Notes under the pieces: model-generated | Told to the model about the DNA's origin: nothing | The model's database searches: none | Seen by the model: the letters and a program-made list of their open reading frames with translations, nothing else | Made by a program: the position numbers and the translations under genes | In this document: one piece after another, positions 1 to 11,445 of the stretch | Position numbering within the stretch: position 1 is the stretch's first letter | How the letters are laid out: the number at the start of each line of letters is the position of its first letter | NCBI GenBank assembly: GCA_037693485.1 | Contig: CM075351.1 | Coordinates: 67,978,001 to 68,042,000 of the forward strand | DNA: 64,000 bases | Source: Kitagawia praeruptora | Lineage: Eukaryota > Streptophyta > Magnoliopsida > Apiales > Apiaceae | Direction of reading: 5' to 3'

Positions 1-284
1 CTTTCTTTTAAAAACCATTGTCTTTACTGCTTAAAACAACAATATATTCGATAAAACGTGTTGCATTATTGGAGCTTTGACAACAGGTTTCCAAAAAAGT
101 GTTGTTGTTTCTGGGTATCAGACAACACTTCTCAGGTGGCTTTTACTTGTCTTTGAACTCTCACACAACAGGTTGCTGTGTGTTGTCTGAGGTGTGTATC
201 AGACGACTTCTCAATAGTCAACAGTTTTCGGGAGGTTCAGACAACACGTTTTGAGTGTCGTCTAAAGCAAAAATCCTTGTAGTG
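1..284. mobile_element. CACTA (En/Spm-type) transposon end, element continues left of window
   Basis: Read on the minus strand, the sequence ending at 284 begins CACTACAAGGATTTTTGC, the classic terminal inverted repeat start of CACTA elements. Behind it are repeated subterminal motifs in both orientations: cagacaacac at 119-128 and 238-247, and tgttgtctga at 181-190. CACTA transposase is known to bind such subterminal repeats. The candidate 3-bp target duplication is cta at 285-287; its partner lies outside the window. No transposase coding is visible in this piece. Confidence 0.8.
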
Positions 285-977
285 CTAGAAAACACACTCC
301 AGTAATTTATTGTTGGTGAAGATTCCCTAGTCTTCACAAAGATTGCCAAGGGACAATCAAACAAAAGATTCAGAGGATTCACAAGGTATTTGCAGATTGT
401 CATTATTTGAGAGAGTGTTCTTTTTGTAAAAATGGAATGATTGCTGAGACTTGAGTTTAATTAGACTATGGTGTACCAATCATATTCATTACCAGACAAA
501 AGTATTCTATAGTACCACTGCGTGAAGCAACAATATTGGGCAGATGTAGTAAAGATTCTTTATAATAAGTGACGAAACTGCAGTATACCCTTTTTAAAAA
601 TAAAAAAAATCTGATAGTTAATGGCATTGTTTGCACAGCTCCCAGATTCTAAGAAAATGAGTATAGATAGAGTGATCATTATGTTATGCAGTTCTTGAGC
701 TGGTAATCTAGTTCTGCTGCCTACTGCAATGTCGTTTTCTGGAGAATTATACATACGTTCTAGCATGGGCATGGTTTACTTGCTAAACTTTTGATTTGAA
801 ACATTTTGTCGGGTGAAAACGGCACATGGAGGGCACATGGGGGGAGGGGGGAAGGTTTGACCTAATTTGTAGTATTTTTTCAATTTTGAAACTTAGTATA
901 GTAAAATTGCAATTAATTCAAAGAGATAGTATATTTGCAAATAGAAACTTTAAAAATAATATTTTTGGTAATTATCC
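285..977. other. no gene recognised
   Basis: Low-complexity, AT-rich sequence with only short ORFs on both strands (the longest about 70 codons before 800). None has splice context, codon bias or a recognisable motif. No repeat structure was found beyond the CACTA boundary on its left. Confidence 0.5.
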
Positions 978-1140
978 TTTTTTTTTTTCGACTGAAAGAG
1001 ATCGATGCATTTCATTAAATCAAACCATCACTCATAAAAAGAAGCAGTGCCTCAGAAGGGGCATTAGACTCCGAAAAAATACGACCAGGCGAGAAACAAA
1101 ACCAGTTATTTGTTTAAATCACAGACAATCTGGGTACCTT
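978..1140 (-). mobile_element. 3' end of a non-LTR retrotransposon (LINE) with poly(A) tail
   Basis: On the minus strand the segment reads into a 3' UTR-like stretch containing ttaatgaaatgcatcgatc and ends in an A-run (T11 at 978-988 on the plus strand). Plant L1-type LINEs commonly end this way: a short UTR with an AATGAAAT-like signal, then oligo(A). No reverse transcriptase domain remains, so this would be a 5'-truncated copy. No target duplication was established. An ordinary processed pseudogene tail is the alternative. Confidence 0.45.
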
Positions 1141-1921
1141 AAATAATGCGTAGACAACTGCACAGCTGCACTATCTATAACAAAAGATCAATTATGAGGG
1201 ACTTATATTCTGGAAGAACCATCTATAGTATGTCGGTTTATAACATGAGTTTATAACCTTGGCCGCAGGAGCAAGATAAAATTCATAAATTTACAGTGAG
1301 TCAAGAAAGTAGTGAAGATCAATTAACCCACAGGACACCTAAATTGCAGGTCATATGAAATTCACTCTAGGTTAGCAACTTCTTTTACTAGAACAGCTCC
1401 GATACCAAATTAGAACTGTTCACTGTTCTTCAAATCAATCGCCTTTTACAAAATTAACGGGTAGATTGCACAATATCTGAATAATATGATCTAAATGTTA
1501 TCACCGATTAAACAAAATTAGATTTTAGTTCTAAAACTATTAGGTGGTCATTTTTTTTGTTAAATGATCAGAATACATAAAAGAATTAAATGGAAATTAT
1601 TTTTTAGTAATTATTGTATTTATACATAAAATTACATGGTGCCTATAAAATTAGGAAAAATATTTACTCATAATTATTATCAAATAATTTATTTTCTATT
1701 TATTTTGAAAAATATATATTTTCTACTTATGTCGTAGCTAGATTGAGAGAGACTAGAGGCATGGAGCACTGGACCTTTCTTGTAAGATTAATGAGATAAG
1801 ATCACGGGCTTGAACATTACGGGCCCTTCAATTTTGGAACCTGTGTTACTGGGCTGGGCTGTTTTAATATGCCCATCCTGGCCATATGTAGGGTCTTATC
1901 TACTATCTACTATATATCTAA
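1141..1921. other. no gene recognised
   Basis: AT-rich spacer with scattered stops in all frames. The last part (1895-1921) is a TCTACTATCTACTATATA-like stretch next to the Helitron terminus. It could be flanking DNA or, if that element were read on the plus strand, its 5' end. Confidence 0.45.
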
Positions 1922-1952
1922 CTAGTAATATTGCCCGTGCTTCGCACACAAA
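1922..1952 (-). repeat. Helitron 3' terminus (hairpin plus CTAG)
   Basis: On the minus strand: GTGC-GAA-GCAC stem, then gggcaatatta, then CTAG, then T. Helitrons end in CTRR preceded by a short GC-rich hairpin and insert between A and T. Compared with the intact hairpin at 62672-62690, three outer base pairs have been lost. The plus-strand alternative, a 5' end starting TCTACTATCTAC at about 1900, cannot be excluded. Confidence 0.6.
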
Positions 1953-2319
1953 AATTCTTTTTTATCTATTCATTTTTTGAATTTGATAAGCTCGTTGCAA
2001 TTGATACAAACAGTGTCATTGCTCATGAATAACTACTAATCGATACATGTCTGAAATGTATAGTCCATACAGTTATTTAACGGCGACATTTTAAAATTGA
2101 TAACAAAAACATAAAGGGACGATTAAGTGTTGAATTGATAATGAATGGAGATAAATCATTTTTTCATAGGTTTAAAAAACATCCAACATGGTTTAAAACC
2201 AGAAAAAAAAACATTAAGAAAGCCTTGGAAGTAGAATACAAATTCAGAAGTAAATCAAACGCAACGTTTGTTGTAAGCTAACAACAAATTATTAAAAAAC
2301 AAAATGATAAAAAAAAATC

Positions 2320-4929
2320 TCAGAATGAAATGCTGGCCAGATTCTTCCTCACTGACTCAATAACTGCTCTGCTTCTTGTAGCTAACTTTCTCTTAAATTT
2401 TCCTGCCAATAAAAAATGATGTATCAGACAAAAGAAATGTTTTGTTGAAGCAATTAGTATAATTAGTATAATAATGATAATGAAAAATATATGTAACCAT
2501 TTTAATTTTCTTTGTGCATGATGTGGCAGAACCTGGCGTATTCACAGAATCTTGAATCTCAATGATCTTAGTCTACATAGAACATATAATAACTAATCAA
2601 TAGACATGATACAAATAAGAATCTTTAATTTGAAGTGAATTTGTCAATATGTATATAGATTAAACCAATGAATTCCAAACTCACATTGTCAAAAGCAGAA
2701 GAATCAAAACCAGATAATATTGTTTCAGACTTTGATGGATTAGCATTCCCAGCTTCATATGCATCAGTAGCCTGATAAACATTACTATTGAGTAGAATGT
2801 TGTCATCATTCAGTTCAATTTGTAGAGTTACTTCTTTGCCGGAGATTTTCTTGATTTCAGCAGGATATGTTTTGTCTGTGTTATCCTATAAATGTATATG
2901 AAATAGAGAATGCAATTTAGTTGTAAATCTTATATAACCATCTAAGATATTTAAAACCGATATATATAGCTTACATTAATTCCTTCAGCAATCAATTTTG
3001 TTGCTGTTTTCCCAATCAGTCTTTTTGCTGCACGATCCAATAGTACAAAGTTGAAAGCTTCAGTATCATCTTCAGCCAATATAACAATCCGATACCTGAT
3101 AATCATATGTAAATGCATTTTAAAAAACAAACAATTTAAAGAAATGTCACATTATGGTACATGATAATTTACATAGTATTTAAAATTTTTACCTCTTTTG
3201 TGGTAGTGGAAAGTTTCTGGTGCATTTGAAGCACCTGTACTTGCCTTCCAATTTAGAAACCTCCTCATTGCATTTCATTTTGTGACAACCGTTGTACCAC
3301 CAACAATCAGCTTCTTCTACTTTATTCACTTTAACTTTACACAAAAAAATTTGCTACAAAACATGAAAAAATAATGGTATGATTAACTGTTGAGTGACAA
3401 TTATGTTTGAACATTAAAACAAATCTATATCAGCAAATTATAAAGACTCTACCAGTAATACTTTAGTAATGCAAAATAGTGTCAACATGCTCTTTAACGT
3501 GCAAGTACAAATGAACCTTATAATACCTTAAGGAAATCAGTGCTTGTTTTTCCGCTTAATTCCTTCAAAGTTAAAGTTTGAATCACAGTTGCAGGTGCAG
3601 ACACAGTATAAGATTGTGCTGGGGAATCTACAGCTTTTTCTGATGTAACCTAACCTTCTTCATCAAGTCTATCAGAAAAAAGGCATTATTTAATAGAATG
3701 TATGTAAGTAGTTAACATAGGCAAAACCGACATGCCATTTAGTTAAATATTAAAAATTCGAAACAGAATATAAAACCTCTGCTTCATTGCATGCACCACT
3801 TCATTATCAAGGTTGATATAAATTTTTGAAGAAGGCAAGGTGCTAATCTGAACTGACGCTGCAATGAATAATGTTAAATAGTATGAATCCAAATTATGTG
3901 TAAGTAACATTAACAAATTGTGTAACAATATTAAAAACTTACTACGAAATGTTTTAAGCTTGACACTGGAGCATATGACAATAATAGGTCGCTCCACGGT
4001 TGCTCTATAGGCAGCATCCGTATTCACAACAAGATTTCCCCATAAAGTTACTTTGGATGAATGTCTACATGTAAGGTAATAGATGATGTGACACGTATTA
4101 AAAAAAAGGAATATAATAATCTATAATCACAAAAAAACATAAGAAAGGGTATATTAACCTTCCATCAGTAATCCTAAACTTAGCGATGTCCTTTTCACCA
4201 TACATAGTGCTGATTTTGGATACATGTTCAAAATCCTCAAGCACTCCAATAACATCTGTCACAAATTGTAAACAAAAAAACTATAATAAGGAAAAGATAT
4301 GAAACATGACTAAAACGGAATATGTAATTCTGCATTCACAAAATTGAAAGAGTACTACTAAACTGCATATTAGATTCTATATTAGAGTTGAATAAGAACT
4401 TGTTGAAAATTCAGGGTATTCTACATTTGCATAAGAACTTGCCAAACTGAATAAGTCGCTTAAATCAACGAACTCAAACTTATGTGTTGGTATCATAAAG
4501 TCATCCTCCTCCACTTTTTCCACGTGTGTCGAAGGTGAAAAATTAATGAGAATGGGAGAGGAGACTGGTTTAAGATTAGATGAAGCTTCTTTGGTATAAA
4601 AGTTTGACACAACATAAACTTCACCCTCCCTTAGTTTATCAGCATGTGTTTTCCAGTCATTAGCATAAATGAAGGCATGGACATGACAATCCTGTTGAGA
4701 AATCAAAATATAATACTTTAAGAATATATAATATATTCAGTAAAAAGGCTTTCACTGGAAATTAAAGCATAGTAATACTCACATCATCATCTAGCAAGAT
4801 AAGATTATATCCTTTGAGAGTTTGAGTTCCACTGGATGCGTTTGATATGGAAGGCCACATTCTTGTAACTCTAACTTTGATTCTCCACGTGGTCCTCGTA
4901 GTATCGAGAGAAGACAATTGATCGAACAT
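2320..4929 (-). pseudogene. RPA1-like single-strand DNA-binding protein of the Helitron, long form, 11 exons, one in-frame TAG
   Basis: Plant Helitrons carry RPA70/RPA1-like genes thought to coat single-stranded DNA during rolling-circle transposition. Splice sites and frame support exons at 4929-4783, 4691-4399, 4255-4159, 4064-3943, 3858-3777, 3668-3527, 3353-3193, 3095-2975, 2885-2685, 2566-2533 and 2402-2320. Order: N-terminal OB fold (DTTRTTWRIKVRVTRMW), second OB fold (ITDGR then VTLWGNL), and a C-terminal OB fold with a zinc ribbon (CWWYNGCHKMKC followed by YRCFKCTRNF). The start is placed at MFDQL, as RPA-like proteins begin close to the TRTTW motif. An in-frame TAG at 3650-3652, in exon 6, would stop translation before the zinc ribbon unless splicing differs. 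The 3' exons keep phase through to the TGA at 2320. Confidence 0.75.
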
Positions 4930-7661
4930 GTTTACTGCAATTCTGAAACATATCAAAAGTCATTAACAAATTAGAAATACTACAGCACATATAAACCTAA
5001 GAAGTAATGTTAATAGTTGAATTTAGATAATGAATAAGAAAAACAAAGTGAAGATATATGTATTGAACACTGTACGACATAGTAAAACTGGAATCGCATA
5101 AGAAAATATATGAAAATTTAAGCGGAGAACATACCAGTAAGGTTGTCGTCTATAGCTTACTAATTCACAGTAATTGTGTAATGGTTATCGTGGCATAGAA
5201 TTACGTGGGATAGTGGTTATATAGAAAAACAATTAGTTGTTTCTGTAGTATATCCTTATTAACAAATTTGAAGAGCCTTGATTTCAGGGATATATCGTTG
5301 AAAAGATATTGATAGAGTTGATTTATACAATCATATTAACAGAATACCTTAATATACTCTTGTATTAAATTTAGGATGTTGATTACTAAAAAGTCTTGCA
5401 CCAAATTTTTTTATATAATTAGAAAGATATACGATATATTTGAAATTTAAATCATTTTAATTTAATTGGCGTATGTAAACAAATCGTGTGCACCGACTTC
5501 AATCAAACACAAATCTCTATTATTTGATTTTTATAAAAGATTTGATTTATAAATCATCCTGATTGCGTTGTTTATTGTCCAAATATATATGAATTAAAAA
5601 TTTGGCCGACATAATAATTTAAATGGCAAAATTGATGGAATTTTAAAAATGAAAAATATAATCTTGAAGGAGTAAAAAAAATTCAATTCATTCCTAAACA
5701 AATTCTTATATAAAACTAAAAAATACATGTAGGTATGTAAATAAAGTATTATATATTTTACAATGCAAGACTAAGAATCGCTCTTTTAATATTTTAAATA
5801 ATAATTTTTATAAATCTTTTCAACTATTTTAAAATAAAACAATAGTTTTAATGAAAAATGGAAAAAATAATAGTATCAGCCCATCAAATGACGTTGTTTA
5901 ATAATTGTTGTCAACAACGACGATATATGTGAAAATTATAAAATAATTAATACGACATTAATTATAAAATTTATCTTTTTTTAATAAACATTCTACTTAC
6001 TTTTAAGAATTGTAAATATTTGGTTATTATTAACAGTGGAGCAAACGGTTAAAATTAAAGATTAATTACAATATTACATTAAAGAAGATCTTAAAAGTAT
6101 CCTAAAACAAACAAACACTACAAAAACTCCATTCAGGGTGAGAAATTTACTTGCATGCATAGAAGCACGAATTGGGGTTTTGCTTCCAGTAAACGATTTA
6201 CTCAGAGTGATCTACAACTATGGAGGTATAGAAACATATCTCTCAATGTTGTTCTAAATGTCACATGTTTAATTGTATGCCGAAAATTCTTGTTATGCTT
6301 GTTATGTTGTATTTGTCTTTCAATTAAACTTTTGCTGCAGTTAATTTTTTTATGTTTGTACTATGAATCACTTAGTTAAAACCTGAAAATTGGTTCCTAT
6401 ACAGGGTTTTCTAAGTTTTGGTGTTTTTTAATAATCTACATAAGTAAATTGCTAATGATGGTAACTTGATTTGGTAATAATAATTTAATTAATTATTTCT
6501 GTATAACAGAGTATAACTATGACGTTTGGGACCAAAGATCAAGCGTACTACACTGGTATATCTAACCTTGTTTCCATATGACATAAGGATACAATGTTTC
6601 AACATGAATATGTTGGTTTTGTAAACTCGCATTCTTATACATCATAATTTACTCAATATGTTATGACTTAACAGGAGATAGACAAATCTTGGGAAGTTTT
6701 CTATCTGCTAACACAGATAATGAATGTTTTGGATCCCTTGTAAGTATGATATTTTAGGTTTTCTTGTACTTTAACAGTAGTAATGCTTATGAGCAATAAT
6801 TTTAGAATAACAATTGTATTATGAAATTATGACACAGAGGATTCCAAATTCATTTTGCGAAGCATTTGGATGTCAACTATCTTCAAATGTCATTATAAAG
6901 TGCAAAAAGATAGCATGGAAAGCAATCTTTGACAATGGCAAAAAGAGATTTTATGGATTGGAGAGTTTAATGCGATTCTACAAAATAATGTTATGCTCGA
7001 TTATTTGTCTAGCATTTTGGTTAAGAAGAAAAAATATGTATCATTTTGTATGGTCCTTCATTAGTACTATTTCAATGTTCTCCAGCATAACAAAGTATCT
7101 TAAACATATGTGTGATTATATATGGGATCATATGTGAGAAAGCCTATAAAATATTCTGCTTAACCCAACCTAGATTACACTATTGCTCCGAACTTTTGTA
7201 AAACCATTGGAAACATATAGTAAAGAACTAAGAAACTATAAGAAGGTGTATAGTTGTAAATTGAACTACTAAACAGGGATTTAACTGCTCTACATGCAAT
7301 GCTTAATTGTTGAGTGACAATCATATTTGAATAATGTCTAATAACTGTTACAGCAACTGTTAAGAAATCGACATAAAAAATCTATCAATGCAGAACAATT
7401 ATGCACAATATTGATTCTTGTTGGAAAATTTAACTTGATCAAAACAGATATGTATCCTTGATTCATTAATCTGGACCAATAATTTGTAATAGAGGGAGAA
7501 CTTAAAGTGATAGAAACAGCATGCATTCAGTAAAACATATGAAAAACACTAAAAACCACAGATTAAATCCATCTCCAGGTGGAGAAAATGTAGAAAATGA
7601 AACATAATAGTTATATTACATAGATCAAGTTTAAGTCAAAATATTCTTGAAACATAAAAAC
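4930..7661. other. Helitron interior without a recognised gene
   Basis: 2.7 kb of AT-rich DNA between the long RPA-like gene and the 267-codon ORF. Plus-strand ORFs at 6155-6379 and 6814-7137 (74 and 107 codons) lack a recognisable domain. The surrounding 6120-7140 stretch shows no consistent exon chain, so they may be relics of captured sequence or chance. Sequence from about 5100 to 5250 could hold the 5' UTR and promoter of the RPA-like gene. Confidence 0.45.
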
Positions 7662-8465
7662 TTAAGTCTGAACAATAGAAAGCAGAAGTTTGTAGAGAAT
7701 TATCTGAACTTTGCAGTAAATACAATCAGTTTCCCACATGTGTTTCATGGTGATGGATTTTCCCCATGGATGGTTTGCATCGATGTAAATCTCTTCAACA
7801 GTTCTCGGACAGAGTGAGTACCATGTTTCATCTCCTAGAGGAACACCATCTACCTGATACATTGGATTTGGATTCCTTGCATTTGGGCAAAACTTGAATA
7901 CAGGCAAAAGATAATCGACCTCGGAAATGTTAAAATACATATCTTGAAGAAATGACATTTGTTCGATTATACGATTCCTCAGATAAGTATTATTGAGCAA
8001 GGTATTCATCTCCACAGCAGTTTCATTTCTCTCAAATGTTCTATAAATGGCTTTAAAAAATAAGTATGAGAATCTTGATGGGAAATGGCTACCTGATAGA
8101 TCACTTAGAACAGATAAATGTTGCTGAACATCCTCTCTCAAGAAGAGTTTCCGAGTAGAATTGTAAAATTTAGCTTGCTCAACATCAAACCGAACAGCAA
8201 ATTGTATAAACCCTTCAAAACATTCACGAACCACTTCGATAGGCTCATTATGAAACTGGTACAATACATCCCAGTTGAGACTCTCCAGAACAAACTTAAT
8301 CGTTTGCCTTGATTGACCCATTGCCCAAACGATTAGTAGCTTTGAAAAACCAGAGAAATTATTGTCCTCTAGTATAATGAAATTGAAAACTTGACTAATA
8401 ACATCAGCTCTTAAATTTTGAATGTTGTTAGCATCCATGGCTTTGGTTATAAGTCTATTGATCAA
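7662..8465 (-). CDS. hypothetical protein, intact 267-codon ORF inside the Helitron
   Basis: I do not recognise this protein. It is an uninterrupted single-exon frame, unusual in this stop-rich, AT-rich DNA, so selection or recent capture is plausible. It is probably soluble and mostly helical (for example AMGQSRQTIKFVLESLNWDVL), followed by a cysteine-containing C-terminal part with FKFCPNARNPNPMYQ, WYSLCPRTVEEIYIDANHPW and TDCIYCKVQ, which could bind metal or be an F-box-adjacent substrate domain. There is no signal peptide; the last 15 residues are hydrophobic. The first ATG is at 8465; a second ATG ten codons in (MDANNIQ) is an alternative start. It lies between the two RPA-like genes on the same strand and may be a host gene picked up by the Helitron. 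Confidence 0.55.
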   Translation of the reverse strand: MINRLITKAMDANNIQNLRADVISQVFNFIILEDNNFSGFSKLLIVWAMGQSRQTIKFVLESLNWDVLYQFHNEPIEVVRECFEGFIQFAVRFDVEQAKFYNSTRKLFLREDVQQHLSVLSDLSGSHFPSRFSYLFFKAIYRTFERNETAVEMNTLLNNTYLRNRIIEQMSFLQDMYFNISEVDYLLPVFKFCPNARNPNPMYQVDGVPLGDETWYSLCPRTVEEIYIDANHPWGKSITMKHMWETDCIYCKVQIILYKLLLSIVQT

Positions 8466-8947
8466 TGTGGTATTATGGATTTGATTTAGAGATGAAAGCT
8501 GTTTTAAAGGATTCAGAACAGAGGTACGGGCTAATGTCTAGAGCTGAAAGTATTGGAGAATGTGAAAGGTGAAGTGAATGTAAACTGAAGGTTTATTCAA
8601 CAGCACGCATGTAAAAATGAAACGACCATTCATCTCCCATATGTCTTAAATATTTCTTTTTTTAATATTAGTTAAATGTTGAATACATGAATCTCATTAT
8701 AGATTCTGTCAATATAGGTAACTTGTAAAATTAAACAAAATCATTACATGACATGACAGCCTTATGTAACAAACCTCCAAGAATATATAAATATTATTAA
8801 AAAAATGATAATCGTTAAGCCTGATAATTGTTATTCTTAAGCCTGATCATCGTTATTCTTAAGCCTATAATATTATTTAAATGTTCTTAAGCCTAATAAT
8901 CGTTATTCAAAATAAATATAATTTTTTTATATTTCCAAATGGATTTT
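8466..8947. other. spacer with short tandem repeat
   Basis: No gene. From about 8814 to 8910 a unit close to ttcttaagcctgataatcgtta recurs four times with drift, spaced 26-40 bp. The part nearest 8466 is the likely 5' flank of the 267-codon ORF; no clear TATA box was found. Confidence 0.5.
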
Positions 8948-9325
8948 TTATGAAAATATAAAAAATGTTGAACTATTTAAAATTAAATCAAATTAAATTA
9001 CTTAAACCTCCGCGATCACTATCAATTATTATGTCCAATCCAGAAGGATACGTAACTCTATAAACAACTATATTAAAGTTTATATCCATAATAAATTAAT
9101 ATTTTGAATATAGATATTTGGTCCCAACATTTAAGCGACAATATAGATTTTACCTCACTTAATTAATAATCGAGATAAATATTAATTTAAATGCAGGTCC
9201 CAATGATATTAAATTATAGAGATTTTACTATATATACAACTGACAATGACTGAAATCAAAATTATGGAAATATAAAAAATGTTGAAATATTTAAAATTAT
9301 AGCAAAAGAAATTAAATTGTTCAAG
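8948..9325 (-). pseudogene. relic duplicate of the Helitron helicase 3' end
   Basis: 9005-9062 closely matches the last coding part of the helicase gene at 11500-11566: both contain acctccgcg, tcactatcaatta, ccaatccagaagga-like sequence and acgtaactct. A further match, acaactgac(c)atga(g/c)tgaaa, lies at 9238-9256 against 11573-11592, so the relic is split by about 170 bp of unrelated DNA. The block is bordered by a 60-bp direct repeat (8948-9006 and 9263-9321, shared words gaaatataaaaaatgttgaa and tatttaaaatta). It shows that a second helicase end once stood upstream of the 267-codon ORF. Confidence 0.65.
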
Positions 9326-9418
9326 ATATAAATAATTTCACATATGTTGTCTAAATCGCTTTGATTAAATATGAAAAATGCCTATTTTATTTCGAGATAA
9401 ATGCGATAATGTGAGAAA

Positions 9419-10648
9419 TCAGGCAGCAGCTGCAGTATATACTTTTTCCAATTTGCAGCAATCCTGTACATGATCAAAACATGTGATCATTTAGTTCTCA
9501 TATTATATTAGGAAATAAAATTACATGTATTTTGTGAAAAAATACCTCTCTCTGACATTCATAACCGCTTCATAGTCAAGATTGATGCAAAATCTAGAAT
9601 GATCCAAATTGAACAATACAATGTGACCTAATTGTTGAGATGAGAAAAGTTAAAATCATATAGACCAAAAAATAAATTGAAGTTAGTAAATTAATATTGC
9701 TATTAGAATTGTAATTACCGTGAAAAAAACGTGGCCTCATGCTTGAAATTAATAAGATAGGAGGATGTTCAAAATCACCTTGAAATAATTGATTTAAACT
9801 TGCAATATGGTTATCCCATATAACAACAGATACATAGCTTCTGTCGAATATATGAGATTACTTTAGACATATGATAAATATAACAAATGATTACTACTAT
9901 AACAAAAAATAATTTAAATAACGAATATATTTTAACCTGCCATCATAGAGTTCAAAGCGAACATAATTCCTTTGGTCAGCAATAGTGTTGATGACTCTAG
10001 CATCCTCTAAATTATAAACTTCACCAACAATATCTTTATGACAAAATATCTATTAGTAGTGTCCCAAATTTTGTAAACATTTTATAACGTATACATACAT
10101 AAATAGTAATCTAAATTTAACTAACCTGTAGAAAACTCAGGTGTGTCATCTGTAGCGAAGGAATTTGGCGAACTATATAGTTCACTCAGATCAACACATT
10201 CAAATTTATGTCTACAGATTGAACTAACTTCAACTGGTATAGGTTGAACAGTAGTCCAAATTGTGAAAATGATGGACATAGAAGAAGACACAGGTCTTAG
10301 AGTTCCGCTTGCTGGTGTGGTAATAAAATGATTAAATTCATATATTTTTCCTTCACGAATCACATGACGCATAATATACCAAACAGGAGTGTGTGCAAAT
10401 GCATTAACATGATAATTCTGAAAAAATATGAATAAAACAACAATTAGTGATATTCTCATAAAACAAAATATATGTTTATTGATGAGTATTGTTTAATATT
10501 TAGAATCACTTACGTCTGCATCAAGCAAAATTAAATTGACACCCATCAAAGCTCCGTTTATGCCAAGCTTAGGCCACAACCTTGTAACTCGAACGCGTAT
10601 CAACCAATCAGTTCTTGTTGGATCGATTAATTGAAGATTTTGAAACAT
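9419..10648 (-). CDS. RPA1-like single-strand DNA-binding protein of the Helitron, short form, 6 exons
   Basis: Exons read from splice consensus and frame: 10648-10514, 10417-10126, 10033-9937, 9840-9719, 9627-9546 and 9463-9419. The product has the N-terminal OB fold (DPTRTDWLIRVRVTRLWP) and second OB fold (RFELYDGR followed by VSVVIWDNH) seen in RPA70-like proteins. It ends soon after CINLDYEAVMNVRER with a short tail, DCCKLEKVYTAAAA, so it lacks the zinc-ribbon third OB fold present in its paralogue at 2320-4929. Start chosen at MFQNL, directly before the conserved TRTDW block; the frame is open upstream to 10717. No internal stop was seen. It follows the helicase gene on the same strand, the usual Helitron arrangement. 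Its likely role is binding displaced single-stranded DNA. Confidence 0.75.
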
Positions 10649-11445
10649 CTCTGTTAAGACAAATTTTCCAATTAAACTCACTAATGTAAAAAAAAAGTTA
10701 GAAATTGGTTGTCTCATTAATAGATCCTTTTAATATAAGTTTTTTGCTATAATTGGAAAAGTAACATAATCTCATAATAATTAAGGAAAATATGTTCTAG
10801 TGTTTGTTACATTATCTATTAATTACAAATCTTTGTAAATCAATTACAAACAATATATTTCTTAATATATGATCTTAGAGAAATTTTTTAATATAATTGG
10901 AACAGTTTAATAAACTCATAATAAAGAAGATTTATAGTAGTGTTAGTTACATTGATCTATCAATTACAAATCTTTATTAATCAATTACAATCATTAGTTT
11001 AGTTCAAATGCTTCGATTTGACATTGATTGCTCACAGATTGATTATTCCAACTGAATTTTATAATAAATTGATTTTTCATGAAATTAAGTATTGATATGT
11101 TGACCAATTAGTACTGCTAATTATTTGATATCAATATAAAATGCACATCTTTAACTGAGGATTAAATGATCAAATCGTTTTATCTAATTTTTATATGTAA
11201 AAATCACGTGGTTTCGTTAATAAGGCTAATTTGAAAATTATGTGGTTAAATTGTACATTTTGTTAACTTTTATATATATATTTCTACAATAGTTGATATG
11301 TCTTTATCAATGTTGTAAAAAAAAATAAAAATGAATATTTAAATAAAAAGCAAAAACATTAAAGAGTGCATATAAATAGACACGTTAAAAAACACAAAGA
11401 ATGAGGTAATGACGAATATATACTAAATTGTAATTGGTCATTGTG
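10649..11445. other. spacer with diverged 140-bp duplication
   Basis: No gene. The stretch around 10799-10855 (ttacattatctattaattacaaatcttt) recurs in altered form at 10938-10995, giving an old tandem duplication of about 140 bp between the helicase stop and the short RPA-like gene. Confidence 0.5.

Noticed and set aside
826..1146. 106-codon plus-strand ORF
   Set aside because: Overlaps the reverse-oriented LINE tail and its T-run; no domain or splice context.
6814..7137. 107-codon ORF in the Helitron interior
   Set aside because: AT-driven composition, no domain, no neighbouring exons in phase.
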